Assembly: GCA_018136815.1 (NCBI GenBank)
Contig: CM030939.1
Coordinates: 1,220,113-1,284,112, forward strand
Origin: Isochrysis galbana
Taxonomy: Eukaryota > Haptophyta > Isochrysidales > Isochrysidaceae
Reading direction: 5' to 3'
DNA length: 64,000 nucleotides
Part shown: piece by piece, positions 20,690-31,299 of the stretch
How the letters are laid out: every line of letters starts with the position of its first letter
Numbering within the stretch: position 1 is the first letter of the stretch
Notes under the pieces: generated by a model
Databases searched by the model: none
Told to the model about the DNA's origin: nothing
What the model saw: the letters and a program-made list of their open reading frames with translations, nothing else
Made by a program: the position numbers and the translations under genes

Positions 20690-21287
20690 GCTGCTTTGCG
20701 CTCATCTCGAGCCAACTTTTGGAATTTTTTGTACACACGGATGACCTCCAAGGCCATTCACGTTCGGAGACACATAGGTCGTGCCCGCCAAGCACGGGCC
20801 AGTCAATATTTCTCCCGTTTTTATAGCACAACATCCCAACATGGAGCACAAAAAGTAGTTTTGTTTTCGCATTGACGTGCTGAATTGACGGACAGCCTCG
20901 TGTTTTCGAGCGTCTCACGTTCGATTTCGAGAGACAGCCCCTCCTTTTCTCTCGATGATTCGACAGTCTCATATGGTAAGACTGGTTGGCTACCGAAACA
21001 TTGGCATTTGGGCATGCTGATGGTCATGTATTGTGCTCATATGTGTCTTGGACTGGTGAAATGAAGACTAAAATAAGAATTACTAAGGTTATAATTTGGC
21101 AAAACTATAATCAAGTTGATCTTTTTCTCCTGCGGCGGCGCGCGATGGCGGCCGCAGCGATGGTCGCTGGCCTCGCCAGTGGCCTCGCAAGCGGCCTGTG
21201 GCCGCTCTGGCGAGGGTCTGCGCGGCCAGGAGGCCAGCAGGCACCCGCTCCCACCATGCTGAGGCGGTGCCGCGCGTGATGGGGCAG
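20690..21287. other. Left contig end, no gene seen
   Basis: Mixed, lower-GC sequence to 21120, then a GC-rich Ala-coding stretch (21145-21287) up to the gap. No recognised gene or repeat family apart from generic low complexity. Confidence 0.5.
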
Positions 21288-21387
21288 NNNNNNNNNNNNN
21301 NNNNNNNNNNNNNNNNNNNNNNNNNNNNNNNNNNNNNNNNNNNNNNNNNNNNNNNNNNNNNNNNNNNNNNNNNNNNNNNNNNNNNNN
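21288..21387. other. Assembly gap of exactly 100 N
   Basis: One hundred N bases, the usual placeholder for an unknown distance. Telomeric repeat starts immediately at its right edge, so the join is suspect. Confidence 0.99.
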
Positions 21388-22228
21388 CCCTAACCCTAAC
21401 CCTAACCCTACCTAACCCTAACCCTAACCCTAACCCTAACCCTAACCCTAACCCTAACCCTAACCCTAACCCTAACCCTAACCCTAACCCTAACCCTAAC
21501 CCTAACCCTAACCCTAACCCTAACCCTAACCCTAACCCTAACCCTAACCCTAACCCTAACCCTAACCCTAACCCTAACCCTAACCCTAACCCTAACCCTA
21601 ACCCTAACCCTAACCCTAACCCTAACCCTAACCCTAACCCTAACCCTAACCCTACCCTAACCCTAACCCTAACCCTAACCCTAACCCTAACCCTAACCCT
21701 AACCCTAACCCTAACCCTAACCCTAACCCTAACCCTAACCCTAACCCTAACCCTAACCTAACCCTAACCCTAACCCTAACCCTAACCCTAACCCTAACCC
21801 TAACCCTAACCCTAACCCTAACCCTAACCCTAACCCTAACCCTAACCCTAACCCTAACCCTAACCCTAACCCTAACCCTAACCCTAACCCTAACCCTAAC
21901 CCTAACCCTAACCCTAACCCTAACCCTAACCCTAACCCTAACCCTAACCCTAACCCTAACCCTAACCCTAACCCTAACCCTAACCCTAACCCTAACCCTA
22001 ACCCTAACCCTAACCCTAACCCTAACCCTAACCCTAACCCTAACCCTAACCCTAACCCTAACCCTAACCCTAACCCTAACCCTAACCCTAACCCTAACCC
22101 TAACCCTAACCCTAACCCCAACCCTAACCCCAACCCTAACCCCAACCCTAACCCCAACCCTAACCCCAACCCTAACCCCAACCCTAACCCCAACCCTAAC
22201 CCCAACCCTAACCCCAACCCTAACCCCA
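21388..22228 (+). repeat. Telomeric repeat (CCCTAA)n with distal variant repeats
   Basis: About 140 units of CCCTAA (TTAGGG on the other strand). There are single-base slips near 21408, 21653 and 21756, and from about 22114 regular alternation of CCCTAA with CCCCAA. The C-rich strand reads 5' to 3' left to right, as expected at the left end of a chromosome. Long open frames in both directions (Pro-Asn, Leu-Gly, Arg-Val repeats) are artefacts. Confidence 0.98.
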
Positions 22229-22515
22229 CCCTTAACGCTCAACCCTTAACGCTCAACCCTTAACGCTCAACCCTTAACGCTCAACCCTTAACGCTCAACC
22301 CTTAACGCTCAACCCTTAACGCTCAACCCTTAACGCTCAACCCTTAACGCTCAACCCTTAACGCTCAACCCTTAACGCTCAACCCTTAACGCTCAACCCT
22401 TAACGCTCAACCCTTAACGCTCAACCCTTAACGCTCAACCCTTAACGCTCAACCCTTAACGCTCAACCCTTAACGCTCAACCCTTAACGCTCAACCCTTA
22501 ACGCTCAACCCTTAA
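22229..22515 (+). repeat. Subtelomeric 14-bp tandem repeat CCCTTAACGCTCAA x20
   Basis: Twenty essentially identical copies of CCCTTAACGCTCAA plus a 7-bp partial copy, directly adjoining the variant telomeric repeats. The unit looks like an extended telomeric motif (CCCTTAA plus CGCTCAA). Confidence 0.97.
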
Positions 22516-22584
22516 GGTGGTCCGTGGATGAGAGGGCCCACCCCCTGGTATCAAGTTCCTCCTGCAGTTCCCGGGACCGTCGCA

Positions 22585-23067
22585 ATGAGCGCAGGGGGCA
22601 GTCAGAGGCCTGTCCCCGCGGAGGAGGGGGGGCTGGTGGAAGGGGGAGAGGAGGAGGAGGCCACGGCGCAGGCTGGGCTGGGTTCTCCCTTCTGCAACAC
22701 GGGCCAGTCACAGTCACAGGCATGCAGTGCCTTCGAGGGAGCCGCCGCAGATGAGAGCTGGGGAAGCGGGCCGAGCATGGTGCGAAAGGCTGTACGCTGG
22801 ATGAGGAATGCCATCTACCCCAAACCAGAGTTGGCTCGTCAGAAGAGGAGAAGGACTTCTGTAGGACCAGCAGACTTTGGCTCGCCGGGCGGGGGGTCTA
22901 GTTCGGCTCGTGTGAGCCGCCTGAGCGTGTGCAAGTGGGGGGGGGTCCGACGGGACTTCGCACCGTCTTTTCGGACGAGGATTCTGAAAAGGCGGGGAGA
23001 CCCTCCGAGCCGCTTTCGCCGGGGCTTTCCGCTCACGGTCAAAAATGTCGACCCCCCCCCATATTAG
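22585..23067 (+). CDS. Hypothetical subtelomeric protein with DFGSPGG motif
   Basis: An open frame of 160 codons from MSAGGSQRPVPAEEGG begins 70 bp after the subtelomeric array. It has an acidic Gly/Glu stretch, a basic patch ELARQKRRRTS, and GPADFGSPGGGSSSARVSRLS. The same K/R-rich plus DFGSPGG plus SSL/SRLS arrangement appears in the interrupted ORF at 50134-51417, which supports a real family. Both are followed within about 20-200 bp by T-tailed LINE sequence. No known domain. The last ~25 codons may already be repeat-derived. Confidence 0.45.
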   Translation: MSAGGSQRPVPAEEGGLVEGGEEEEATAQAGLGSPFCNTGQSQSQACSAFEGAAADESWGSGPSMVRKAVRWMRNAIYPKPELARQKRRRTSVGPADFGSPGGGSSSARVSRLSVCKWGGVRRDFAPSFRTRILKRRGDPPSRFRRGFPLTVKNVDPPPY

Positions 23068-23084
23068 TACTTATAAAGCCGTGT

Positions 23085-23451
23085 TTGCCCGTCCTAAAAC
23101 ATCGGAAGACCTTTTGCAAGCGGCGAGAGGTCTAGATATATGAAACATCACCTTGGCCTTGGATAGTTCAACTACTTAACTACTTTAGTAGGAACTCAGC
23201 GGGTATCAAGAAAGATGAAAGGTAGGGACATGCAATCCAAAGCTAGAGCGAAGGAGAAGACAGTCTCCCGCCCCCTTCTCTCTTACTCCTGGCCGAAGTA
23301 TTGCGCGCGGACTCCCCGTAACCAGCTCCTCCGCTAAAGAGAGAACTCGGGAAGGGGAAGGGAGTTGAAAGGGGTTAGGGTTGGGTAGTAGGGAGGATTA
23401 TTAGCACTCTGCCTCACACCGCACTTGTAGCGGGGGATTTTAAGAAGATTT
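23085..23451 (+). mobile_element. T-tailed LINE 3' end, plus orientation
   Basis: Contains SEDLLQAARGLDI then stop (23099-23143), a 3' UTR matching 9944-10249, and the terminus TTTTAAGAAGATTT before a C-run at 23452. Only the final few codons of the reverse transcriptase remain. Confidence 0.78.
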
Positions 23452-23595
23452 CCCCCCCCCTTCATCTCCCCCATATTTATAGGGCTCTCCTAGGCACGGG
23501 TGTGCGCTAACATACATATATATTTCAGATTTTCCCGACAAGCGTGTAGGTTGCCGATCCTTATCAAGCAGTTCCGACGCGCTAGCTACACCACC

Positions 23596-26500
23596 TTAAG
23601 CACCGTTTTTTGGAACTTCTAGCTCGGAAATCTCCTTTTTCAAGAGCTGCAATCTTGCGGCATACCGGCGTCGGGTCTCTTGCACCTACGAGCAAACCAC
23701 CGTGCTCGCTCAGCATGAGCGCATACAAGGAAGTCAGTTCTCCTGGCGTGCGCCGGGTGCACAGTGTGCGCCAGGGCAACATCTCACCTCCCACAAACGT
23801 TGGTTGAGCTGTGTCTCAGCCTCCTCAAGCTCTGTGTCCTGGATACAAAGCGTGTGTAGTTCGGACAGTCGCGCTTGAAGCTCGAGACGCCTCTCATCGG
23901 CAGCAGTGGCAGCCTCAGCTATGTGTGGAGGAGTCGAGGAGGGCCAGTGTGCCAAAGCGACGGAGAACTCGGCGGGCATGAGGAAGGAGTGGTTCTCGAG
24001 CCGGAGGGAATAGACCCCGGAGCCACCGACAAATATGTGAGACGCCGCGGGCGGCGACGAGGCGGGCGGCGGCTCGATGAGAGTGGGTGGGAGGATGGCG
24101 TCGCCAATCCGAGGGTGCAGCGAGATATACAAAGAGGGCGCGAAGCTCAAGGGCGTAAGCGGAAGTTTAAGTCCGACCTGGTGGCAGCGAGGAAGGCAAG
24201 CTGAGCGGCGGGAGGAGTAGCATGGTGTATGCCTTTGCCAATCGTCATGGGCGCGGGTGGGGCGTGGGCGCATCCTAGGATTCGCGTGGGCAAGTCCACC
24301 TCGTATCGGACCATCGACGGGGTCGCAAGGACAAGGGGCACCTTGAGGTCGGCCCCAGGCGCGAGGCGCAGCGCTGAAGAAGACCAGGCGGCACGCGCAG
24401 GTGGCGGCGTCGCAGCCTCTAGGGCCCCACCGATGGGGCATGCCACGGCGCACGCGCCATTTCGCGCCGCATTCGACCAGCCAACGGTGCCGGTCGCAGC
24501 GCGAGGCGAGGCTGACATCAACGAATCTTCCGAGTCAGACGCTCGAAGCCGCGCCTCGAGCTCCGTACCGGCGCTCTCTTCCATGTCGTCTGGCAACTGC
24601 TCAAAGTCTTTACTGCAACCGTCGCAAAGAAACTGTGGGTTGCGCGAGATGAGGATGAGCTCACCGTCGATCATTTCGTATGCGCCCGGCGTGGAGACAT
24701 TGATCTCGCGTGCCTGCAAGCGGGGAGGAATCGTGACTGACTGCGGCCGTGCCAAGACTTACGCGCAGAGTGGTTAGCACGTACCTCGCGTTTGCGAAGG
24801 GTGTAGCCTCGCATCCGCAGAATCTCAGGGCACCGACTATCCTCCATGATTTGGGGAGTAAGTTCGTCGAAGCGCCAACCGTCGTTGCGCACGTTTAGCG
24901 ACCTTCGGATCAAGCCCAGAGCAAAGGGGCAGCCATGTGGGCATGCCATTGCAGCCGCGGGTGCTGGTCGTGCAAAAGTGATGCGCTGTGCCTCCCACCT
25001 GATGTGTAGCGAGGCTCCCTCGGCCACGTGGATCTCGAGCGCGCCGTCGAGTTCGAGGGAGTCGATACGCACATGCCGGCCTGACACGGCCAGCGTAGAC
25101 GATTCGCTAATGCGCACTAAAGACGGCGAGCCAAACTTACGCCTACGAGGCGGGTAGCATGGGCTGAGCTGCATGTTGCGTCACGGCAACGCCAATGCAG
25201 CATGAACGAGGCAGCGGGCGGGGCGCACCGCAGGATGGACATGCACGGCGCGAACGACGGGTGCAGCACGATGGCGGCGCCTAGAGGTACGCTCACACCG
25301 TGGAAGGTCCTCTCGCGCGGCGATCCCACCATGCACCCCGATGCACGAAGCGCTGACGCGTGCGCGTGATAAACCGCCATCTCTGCCGTCGCGGCCTGTA
25401 CGGGCGGCTCGGAAGTGTGAGTTGTGGGCTCAAGTGTGATGACGAGTGGGTGCATGGGAAGATTCCGATGCGTACCGCACCGAGTAGGCCGGCACGCCTG
25501 CCGCAGAGAGCTTGGCGGCCGTTGTGAGGTCGTTCTTGCAAGGGAAATAGCCAAATTCCATGGGAACGCTTGTGTAGCCGACGGAGGTAGACGTCTCACC
25601 CTCCTGAAAGAGCCATGCGACGTCTTGCATCATGCACTCAAGGCGTGTCGGCGACTTGAAGTGGCTGCGTGACACGTCGGTGTACTTGGGGTTAACAAAC
25701 TCACGCACCTGCGTGGCGTGGGTAGGCAGACTAGGCGCGTGCGTGGAGCGGCCAAGAGGCGATGCGCCCACACTGCTAGATAGTGCGCGCTTACCGCCCC
25801 ACCGGTCTTGCGGATGGCCTGCTCGTAAACCGGGAGCGACACGAAGATGGCGTTGGTGTTGCCAGGGAAAGGAGAGTAGCCCGAGGAGTCATTGGCGTCG
25901 GTGACTCCAGACGTTGCGGCCAGTAGAGGTTCGAGCTGATTGTACTCGATGGGGATGAGAGGCAGTCGCGCACCGTCGCCTGTCGTAGACTCCAGCGTTG
26001 CCAAAACACCCAGGGCCATCTTAGCGCGGCGCGGCATCGTGACAAAGTTCAGGTCAAGCCTGGGCATGCCGCCAGGTCACGAAGGTTGTGTGAGGATCAA
26101 CGAAGATGGTCCCAATCTTCCCCTCTAACACCTACCAACGGCCGTCGCCTCTACGTGCGACGCGTGCGGACGCGGCGCGCGACGAGCTCTGCTGAGAGCT
26201 TGCGCAAGACAGCTGCGCGCCATGGCGAAGATGTGGCCGCCTGTGGTATTGGCGCACCCTTTGACAGCCGATACACCGAGAGCGGCGAGGAAGGTGGCGA
26301 GGTAGTTGGTGCTCGAGTCTTGCAGAAACATGAGCCAACGCCGCCCTTCGCGCAGCCAGCGCGCGGCGGTGCCGGACGAGTGGAGCAGCGCATGCACGTC
26401 GCCATGTCCGTGCGGCTTGGTTAGCAGCGTGAACTTGTCCTTCGGGTCGACCACAAACGAGGCGGAGGCGTCGCCGAGTGCCGGAACCTTTTGTTGCTGT

Positions 26501-27334
26501 AGCAGACTCACCTGCATGGGACGCGGCGAGGCCGAGGCACGCAAGGCGGCACCGACTGCTAGGCCCAGACGTAGCGAGGGCAAGCCGCTTCACACACTAT
26601 CGAGCCATTGGAGCGAACCAGTCCAACCGCAGCACTGAGCCCCCAAGGCGGCACACCTGCGAGGGGTAGAGCCCAAAGTAGCAATTTTCATCTAGGAGCT
26701 CCCTCGTTCTCTCGTGCGTGTCGGCGCTCGTCATGATGACAAGTGGCAGGCGGACCTCGCGCCCGAGCCGCTCGGCTAGAAGGCGCTGCAACGCACTGAT
26801 GTAGCCAGTGTACACGGCGAGCACGCTCATGCCGGTCGTGATCTCGGCGGGCAGCGCCATCTTGATGCCCGAGAAGCCCAGCCGCTCGCCCAGCCCTCCG
26901 GCGGGCACGGCAAAGCAGAGCCCCGCGGCCTCGCGCAGGCCCACCGCTTCAAATCGCAGGTAATCAGCGTCAAGCGGTCTGAGGACCGTGTGCAGCGCCG
27001 GGTGCGGTGTGGCGGGTGCCCAGCCAGCAAGCGGATTGGCGCCCTTGTGGGCCTGCGCGAGCAGCATGCGAGCGTGCGCAATGTACGCGCGCAGTCCGCC
27101 CGGGTAGGCACGCTCGAGCTGAAGGAGTTGAGCCATCAGGCGCTGTTTGCCCTCATGCGGCCCCGGCGGCCAGTCCTCGAAGAGGTGGCCCTGCCCCAGC
27201 TCGACAAGGTCTGCGACGAGCGCTGCTTCCCTCGTGCTGAGGCCCTCTGCGTTCGTGGAGCGCTCCAACGAGCCCTCCTCCGCGACGAGACGCTCGCCGG
27301 CGTGCGCGGTGGGAGAGGGTGATCTCCGCAGCAT
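23596..27334 (-). CDS. USP: UDP-sugar pyrophosphorylase with C-terminal GOLD-like/coiled-coil extension, nine exons
   Basis: Nine exons on the minus strand: 27334-26657, 26511-26258, 26059-25795, 25708-25481, 25395-25229, 25142-24785, 24713-24300, 24177-23788, 23685-23596 (947 aa). Introns of 71-198 bp are all GT-AG and every phase matches. The enzyme makes UDP-sugars from sugar-1-phosphates and UTP in nucleotide-sugar salvage. Seen: GGLGERLGFSGIKMALP (146-162), MTSADTHERT, GHGDVHALLHSSG, EYNQLEPLL, GYSPFPGNTNAI, EFVNPKYTD, TRLECMMQD, then a beta-helix end with TPGAY, where plant USP stops. Here the frame continues about 270 residues: an acidic linker, two beta-rich segments (VPLVLATPSMVRYE and SGVYSLRLENHSFL) resembling a GOLD domain, and a short coiled coil ending SELEVPKNGA. 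A second gene starting inside exon 7 is the alternative. Confidence 0.9.
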
Positions 27335-27467
27335 GCCGTGAGGCTGCACCGCACCCGCAGGAGGTCGCAGCGAGCCAGAAGCGAGCCAGTGAGAGAGGGA
27401 GAGAAGCCGCCGACGCCGCGCGCGCCACCGCCGCCACCCGCCCGAGGAGCCCAAGAGCCCAAAATAA

Positions 27468-27510
27468 ATTAGAGTGACTCCACTGTGGGCGACAGTGGAG
27501 TCACTCTAAT
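27468..27510. other. Perfect 18-bp inverted repeat with 7-bp loop
   Basis: Arms ATTAGAGTGACTCCACTG and CAGTGGAGTCACTCTAAT, loop TGGGCGA, 134 bp upstream of the USP start and 159 bp before the plus-strand ORF at 27669. It may be a transposon footprint or a shared regulatory hairpin. Confidence 0.85.
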
Positions 27511-27668
27511 ACAGTAGGGGCGCACCATTAACCTCCTTTGCAAGACAAGATTTTTTAGTTAAAAAAGCTCGCAGCCCCAGTTTTTAGTTAAAATCTCCCG
27601 GAACGGCGAAAATCGCGCTGCTGGTTTTCGGGCCGCCTAGCTATTGAACTTTTGGCTACCTGCCAGCG

Positions 27669-28298
27669 ATGGCGGACGAGGCCCTGCCCGCGGACGAGCT
27701 GCTTAGCCAGCTGGAGCAAGAGCCAGCTGGTGAAGGCGAGGCGCCCACGGGACGGCGCATAGTAGCACCAAGCTCAACGTGTTGCGCGAGAAGCGCGAGA
27801 AGCGCCTCGTGCAGCTCAGCAAGGGGCGCAAGCGCGTGGTCGACTGCGAGACCAAGCCGGGCACCGCGGTCAACAAGGCAGCCAGACAGGAGAAGGAGAA
27901 GGTGGAGAAGGCGCGCGCGAAGCTGAAGGAGGAAGGAGGAGGAGATGAGGGTGGCCGCCCTGGACGAGCAGATCGAGATTGAGGAGCAGAAGCAGGAGCT
28001 GGAGCGCGTTGCGGCGGCGCAGAAGGAGATGGAGGCGGGCGCGGAGCGCGCGATGTGGGTCCAGGGCTCGGTGGCTCTGGTGCAACTCTACTACGAGATG
28101 CAGCGCGAGATGGATGGCTCGACCAACAAGAACGACACGGTGTGGCAGGTCATCTACGAGCTCTACGAGGCACGGGTAGGCGAGGGCAAACTCCCCGCCT
28201 CGGACTCTCGAGCCTCGTGGCAGGCGTTGAAGCGTCGATTTGAAAAGGACCCTAGGATTAGGCAGGCTCAAGACTCAAGAATTGGGGGGGAGACTTGA
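27669..28298 (+). pseudogene. Frame-broken ORF with charged coil and Myb/SANT-like segment
   Basis: The translation MADEALPADELLSQLEQEPAGE (27669) shifts near 27765 to a second frame (KLNVLREKREKRLVQLSKG) and returns to the first frame near 27940 (MRVAALDEQIEIEEQ). The two shifts compensate. The C-terminal part, TVWQVIYELYEARVGEG...SRASWQALKRRFEKDP, has the Trp/hydrophobic spacing of Myb/SANT-like transposon accessory proteins. Either a decayed gene or two sequencing indels. Together with the convergent ORF at 28268 it could derive from one transposon; that is inference. Confidence 0.45.
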
Positions 28299-28630
28299 AT
28301 TGTGCGGACGACGTAGAGAAAGATACACAATCGAAAAATGAGACCTAGGCATACGGTAACGCACATGCACATGCACATACGCACATCGCCTCGCGCTCCA
28401 GTCGAGCGACCGAAAGGCGCTTGGGGCCAATGCGCGTCTTCATTGAACGACCGAGGACCGAGGGGGTCAGCAGCGACGGGAAGGAGGACGACCTCCTCGC
28501 CGTCGTCGCTTTCGGCGGATGAGCTCTCGAGAAGCTCATCCCACTGTCGATCCTCGTCCGCTGCGATCCCTAGCGCGAGCGCCAGCTCGGCGTCCTCCAG
28601 GTCTAGCGCCGTGAAGGGGCGGGTTGGCAT
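28268..28630 (-). CDS. Hypothetical acidic protein, possibly transposon-derived fragment
   Basis: Start MPTRPFTALDLEDAELALALG, then DRQWDELLESSSAESDDGEEVVLLP, resembling the acidic leader seen before DDE transposase domains of the Harbinger type. The frame then enters an ACATGC simple repeat (Cys/Met run) and ends without a catalytic domain. It converges on and slightly overlaps the frame-broken ORF at 27669. Confidence 0.35.
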   Translation of the reverse strand: MPTRPFTALDLEDAELALALGIAADEDRQWDELLESSSAESDDGEEVVLLPVAADPLGPRSFNEDAHWPQAPFGRSTGARGDVRMCMCMCVTVCLGLIFRLCIFLYVVRTIQVSPPILES

Positions 28631-28639
28631 CGCCGCACG

Positions 28640-29556
28640 TTGTCGGAACACGCGGGAAGCCAGGGAGAGGTCGGGAAGAGAGCGGGGACGTCGGTTCACC
28701 ACACTCACTGAAACAACGAGCCAACTTGTATTGTGGTAGACGTCAGCCCATTGGAAAGTCATCAAAAAAAACGTGAACAGGAAATTACAGGAATAGAGCA
28801 AAAACATAGAGGAAGGGATGTGGTCTCGCAACAGATCGAGCGACGGACCAGAACAGCGAAATTGGAGCGGGGGCGGGGCGCAGTGAAACCCGTCGCGGTC
28901 CGCAGGTCTTTTGTGAAAGTTGGCTTTCCACGGGTTTCACCGCGACTCGAGCAAGTGAAACCACAACAGTGAAACCCAAGTGGAACCCCCACAAAAAACC
29001 TCTAGAATCTAGAATCTTCAGATGTTTTTATACATAGTCGTATGCTATTGTGCCGGCTGTGCGCACTTTGAGCTTTAAGTTGAACTTTGTATGGACTTTT
29101 GAGTTAAAAAAACGAATCTACGAACCTGCCTCCGTAGGGACATTCAGCAAGCGTATGACGATTCGTTCCTTGTTGTTCTATAGAGACGCCGACCCCGACG
29201 GTAACAACATTTGAAAGCCGAGACTCAAACAACATGAGGTGCGCGTGTGTCGATTCCTTGGTTGTTGTTTTACGGAGACGCCGACAGCGACAACATTTGA
29301 AAACCGAGACTCAAACATTAGGTTGAGTACATGAGGCGAGTGTCTCTAGAGCGGCTGCTGCAATATGGCGCCTGCTACGATGACATCAGCTTAGAATTGA
29401 CAATGAAACCCACATCAGACATGCGATACTTGTCGAGCATGACGAAAGGTGCTAGCTGCAGGTGAGGAAGGCGTCATCCGTGCAACATACGTGCAGTGCC
29501 GCCATCTGCGGCCGGTATGGTTGAAAGCCTCCCAACCATTGACTCGCATGAGCACA
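28640..29556. other. Intergenic with inverted repeat and a short direct duplication
   Basis: No gene. GTGAAACCCGT at 28883-28893 pairs perfectly with ACGGGTTTCAC at 28930-28940. A ~70-bp segment at 29159-29230 (GATTCGTTCC...GAGACTCAAAC) is repeated with changes at 29251-29315. The right part is the 3' flank of the flavoprotein gene. Confidence 0.6.
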
Positions 29557-31047
29557 TTAGAAAAAACGCAGTGCACTGTCGCTGAAGGATGCACGTAGTG
29601 CACGTACATCTTGAATGTAGTCGAGGTTGTGGATCCTCCATGGGTCGTCCTCCAACTGTTGCGCAATGACCTGATAGTCGCGTGTAATATAATTTGGGTT
29701 GAAACCCTCAGCAAATGGCCGACGTTTGGCGTGCCGCAAGTGCGGCGGCACCTCGGGCACCACAGCGCAATGACCCGTGGTTTGTAAGTGATTGAGCAAA
29801 GCGCACAACCATTGCCAGACGAGTTCTGCTCGTAAAGTCCAGGAGTTGTTGATATAACCGAGGATGTGCACATAGTTGGGCACGTCGGAGATCATGACAC
29901 CGCGGTATGACATCTGCTGGCTCACCTTGATAGGCATGCCGTCTACAGAAATGTCTACCTTGCCTGTCATGCCAACGAGTTTCAAACCCAGAGCGGTGAC
30001 CACAACGTCACAGTCAACCTCGGTCCCATTGGCGAGCCGCACGCCAGAGCACGTGAAGGCACTGAGAGCAGACGTGACAATGGAGGCCTTGCCGTCGCGC
30101 AGCGCCTTGAAGAACTCGCCGTCGGCATCAGCAGATACGCGCTGCCGCCATGGGTCGTACGAGGGTGTGAGGTGCGGGCGCAGCTGCTCCGCCTTGTCAC
30201 CTAGCCTTGGCGCGGCAAGCCACCAGAAGATGCGCCGCGCGAAAGATGGGCACGCGATGCAAAAGGTGTAGAGGAACCAATCCAGCCATTTTTGACCCCA
30301 GCGAAGCAGCGCTTGAGCGAGCCGAACGCCCAGGCCAAACTTGACCCATGCCAGAGCATCAAACACAAGGCTCAGCACCGGGCTGAAGTAGCGCGGTAGC
30401 GCGATGACGTAAGAGGGTGAGCGTTGCACCATGACAACGTGCGTGCATGTCTTCGCGAGTGCAGGGACCATTGATATGGCGGTGGCGCCCGAGCCGACCA
30501 CAACGACACGCTTGTGTGCGAGGTTGACGTCCCTTGGCCAGAACTGAGGGTGCAACACAAGTCCACCTGCAGCCTCAAATGCGTCACGTCCCGGAAAGTG
30601 TGGCTCGTGCGCCTTGTCAAAGTCATAGTAGCCAGTGCACCCGATGATGAACCGGCAGCGAATGATGACAGTGCGCTCGCCGCCCACCTCAACGGTGAGC
30701 GTCCATCGGCGCTCGCTCGAGCTCCACGCCTGGGAGAGCACGCGATGGTTGTACCGGATCTTTCGCTCGAGCCCGTGCTCGGCTGCAACGCGCGCAATGT
30801 ACTGCCGAATTTGAGCTCCATCAGCCAGGTGGACATGCGGGTCGAACCTGGCGAAGGAGTAGGCGAGCGTGGCCATCGCCGAGTCGGAGCGCACCCCAGG
30901 ATAAGTAAACAAGTCCCACGTGCCGCCAAGCCGTGCCCGGGCCTCGATGAGGCAGAGAGAGAGGTGAGGGCAGCGTGAGGCGAGCTGGACGGCTGAGCCG
31001 ATGCCCGAGAGCCCTGCGCCGATGATGGCGACGTCCACGTCCTCCAT
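29557..31047 (-). CDS. FAD-dependent Baeyer-Villiger-type monooxygenase
   Basis: Intronless 496-aa protein from MEDVDVAIIGAGLSGIG; the longer frame upstream is low-complexity and rejected. The FAD-binding GAGLSGIG is at 10-17, E-x-R-x-x-LGGTW at 35-44, and CTGYYDF follows at 137. FPG...HPQFWP (151-171) corresponds to the F-x-G-x-x-x-H-x-x-x-W(P/D) fingerprint of Baeyer-Villiger monooxygenases, though with extra residues between Gly and His. The NADPH-binding VVVGSGATA is at 182-190, and a late VVTALGLKL ATG-like motif is present. Enzymes of this class insert oxygen into ketones or oxidise heteroatoms using NADPH and O2. A central hydrophobic stretch (FDALAWVKFGLGVRLAQALL) could be membrane-associated. 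Substrate unknown. Confidence 0.9.
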   Translation of the reverse strand: MEDVDVAIIGAGLSGIGSAVQLASRCPHLSLCLIEARARLGGTWDLFTYPGVRSDSAMATLAYSFARFDPHVHLADGAQIRQYIARVAAEHGLERKIRYNHRVLSQAWSSSERRWTLTVEVGGERTVIIRCRFIIGCTGYYDFDKAHEPHFPGRDAFEAAGGLVLHPQFWPRDVNLAHKRVVVVGSGATAISMVPALAKTCTHVVMVQRSPSYVIALPRYFSPVLSLVFDALAWVKFGLGVRLAQALLRWGQKWLDWFLYTFCIACPSFARRIFWWLAAPRLGDKAEQLRPHLTPSYDPWRQRVSADADGEFFKALRDGKASIVTSALSAFTCSGVRLANGTEVDCDVVVTALGLKLVGMTGKVDISVDGMPIKVSQQMSYRGVMISDVPNYVHILGYINNSWTLRAELVWQWLCALLNHLQTTGHCAVVPEVPPHLRHAKRRPFAEGFNPNYITRDYQVIAQQLEDDPWRIHNLDYIQDVRALRASFSDSALRFF

Positions 31048-31171
31048 CGATCGGTGGAGGGCGCGGGAAGGGGAGTGACGCGGGGGCGGGAAACACGAGG
31101 GCGCTGCGCTGCGGCCGAGCGAGAGGGGAGGGAGGGAGAGGGGAGGGAGGCAGCAGTACAGGCCCGACACC

Positions 31172-31299
<128 letters not shown>

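Noticed and set aside
21387-22242. Long ORFs through the telomeric array (Pro-Asn, Leu-Gly, Arg-Val repeats)
   Set aside because: Pure translation of CCCTAA repeats; no start context or independent sequence.
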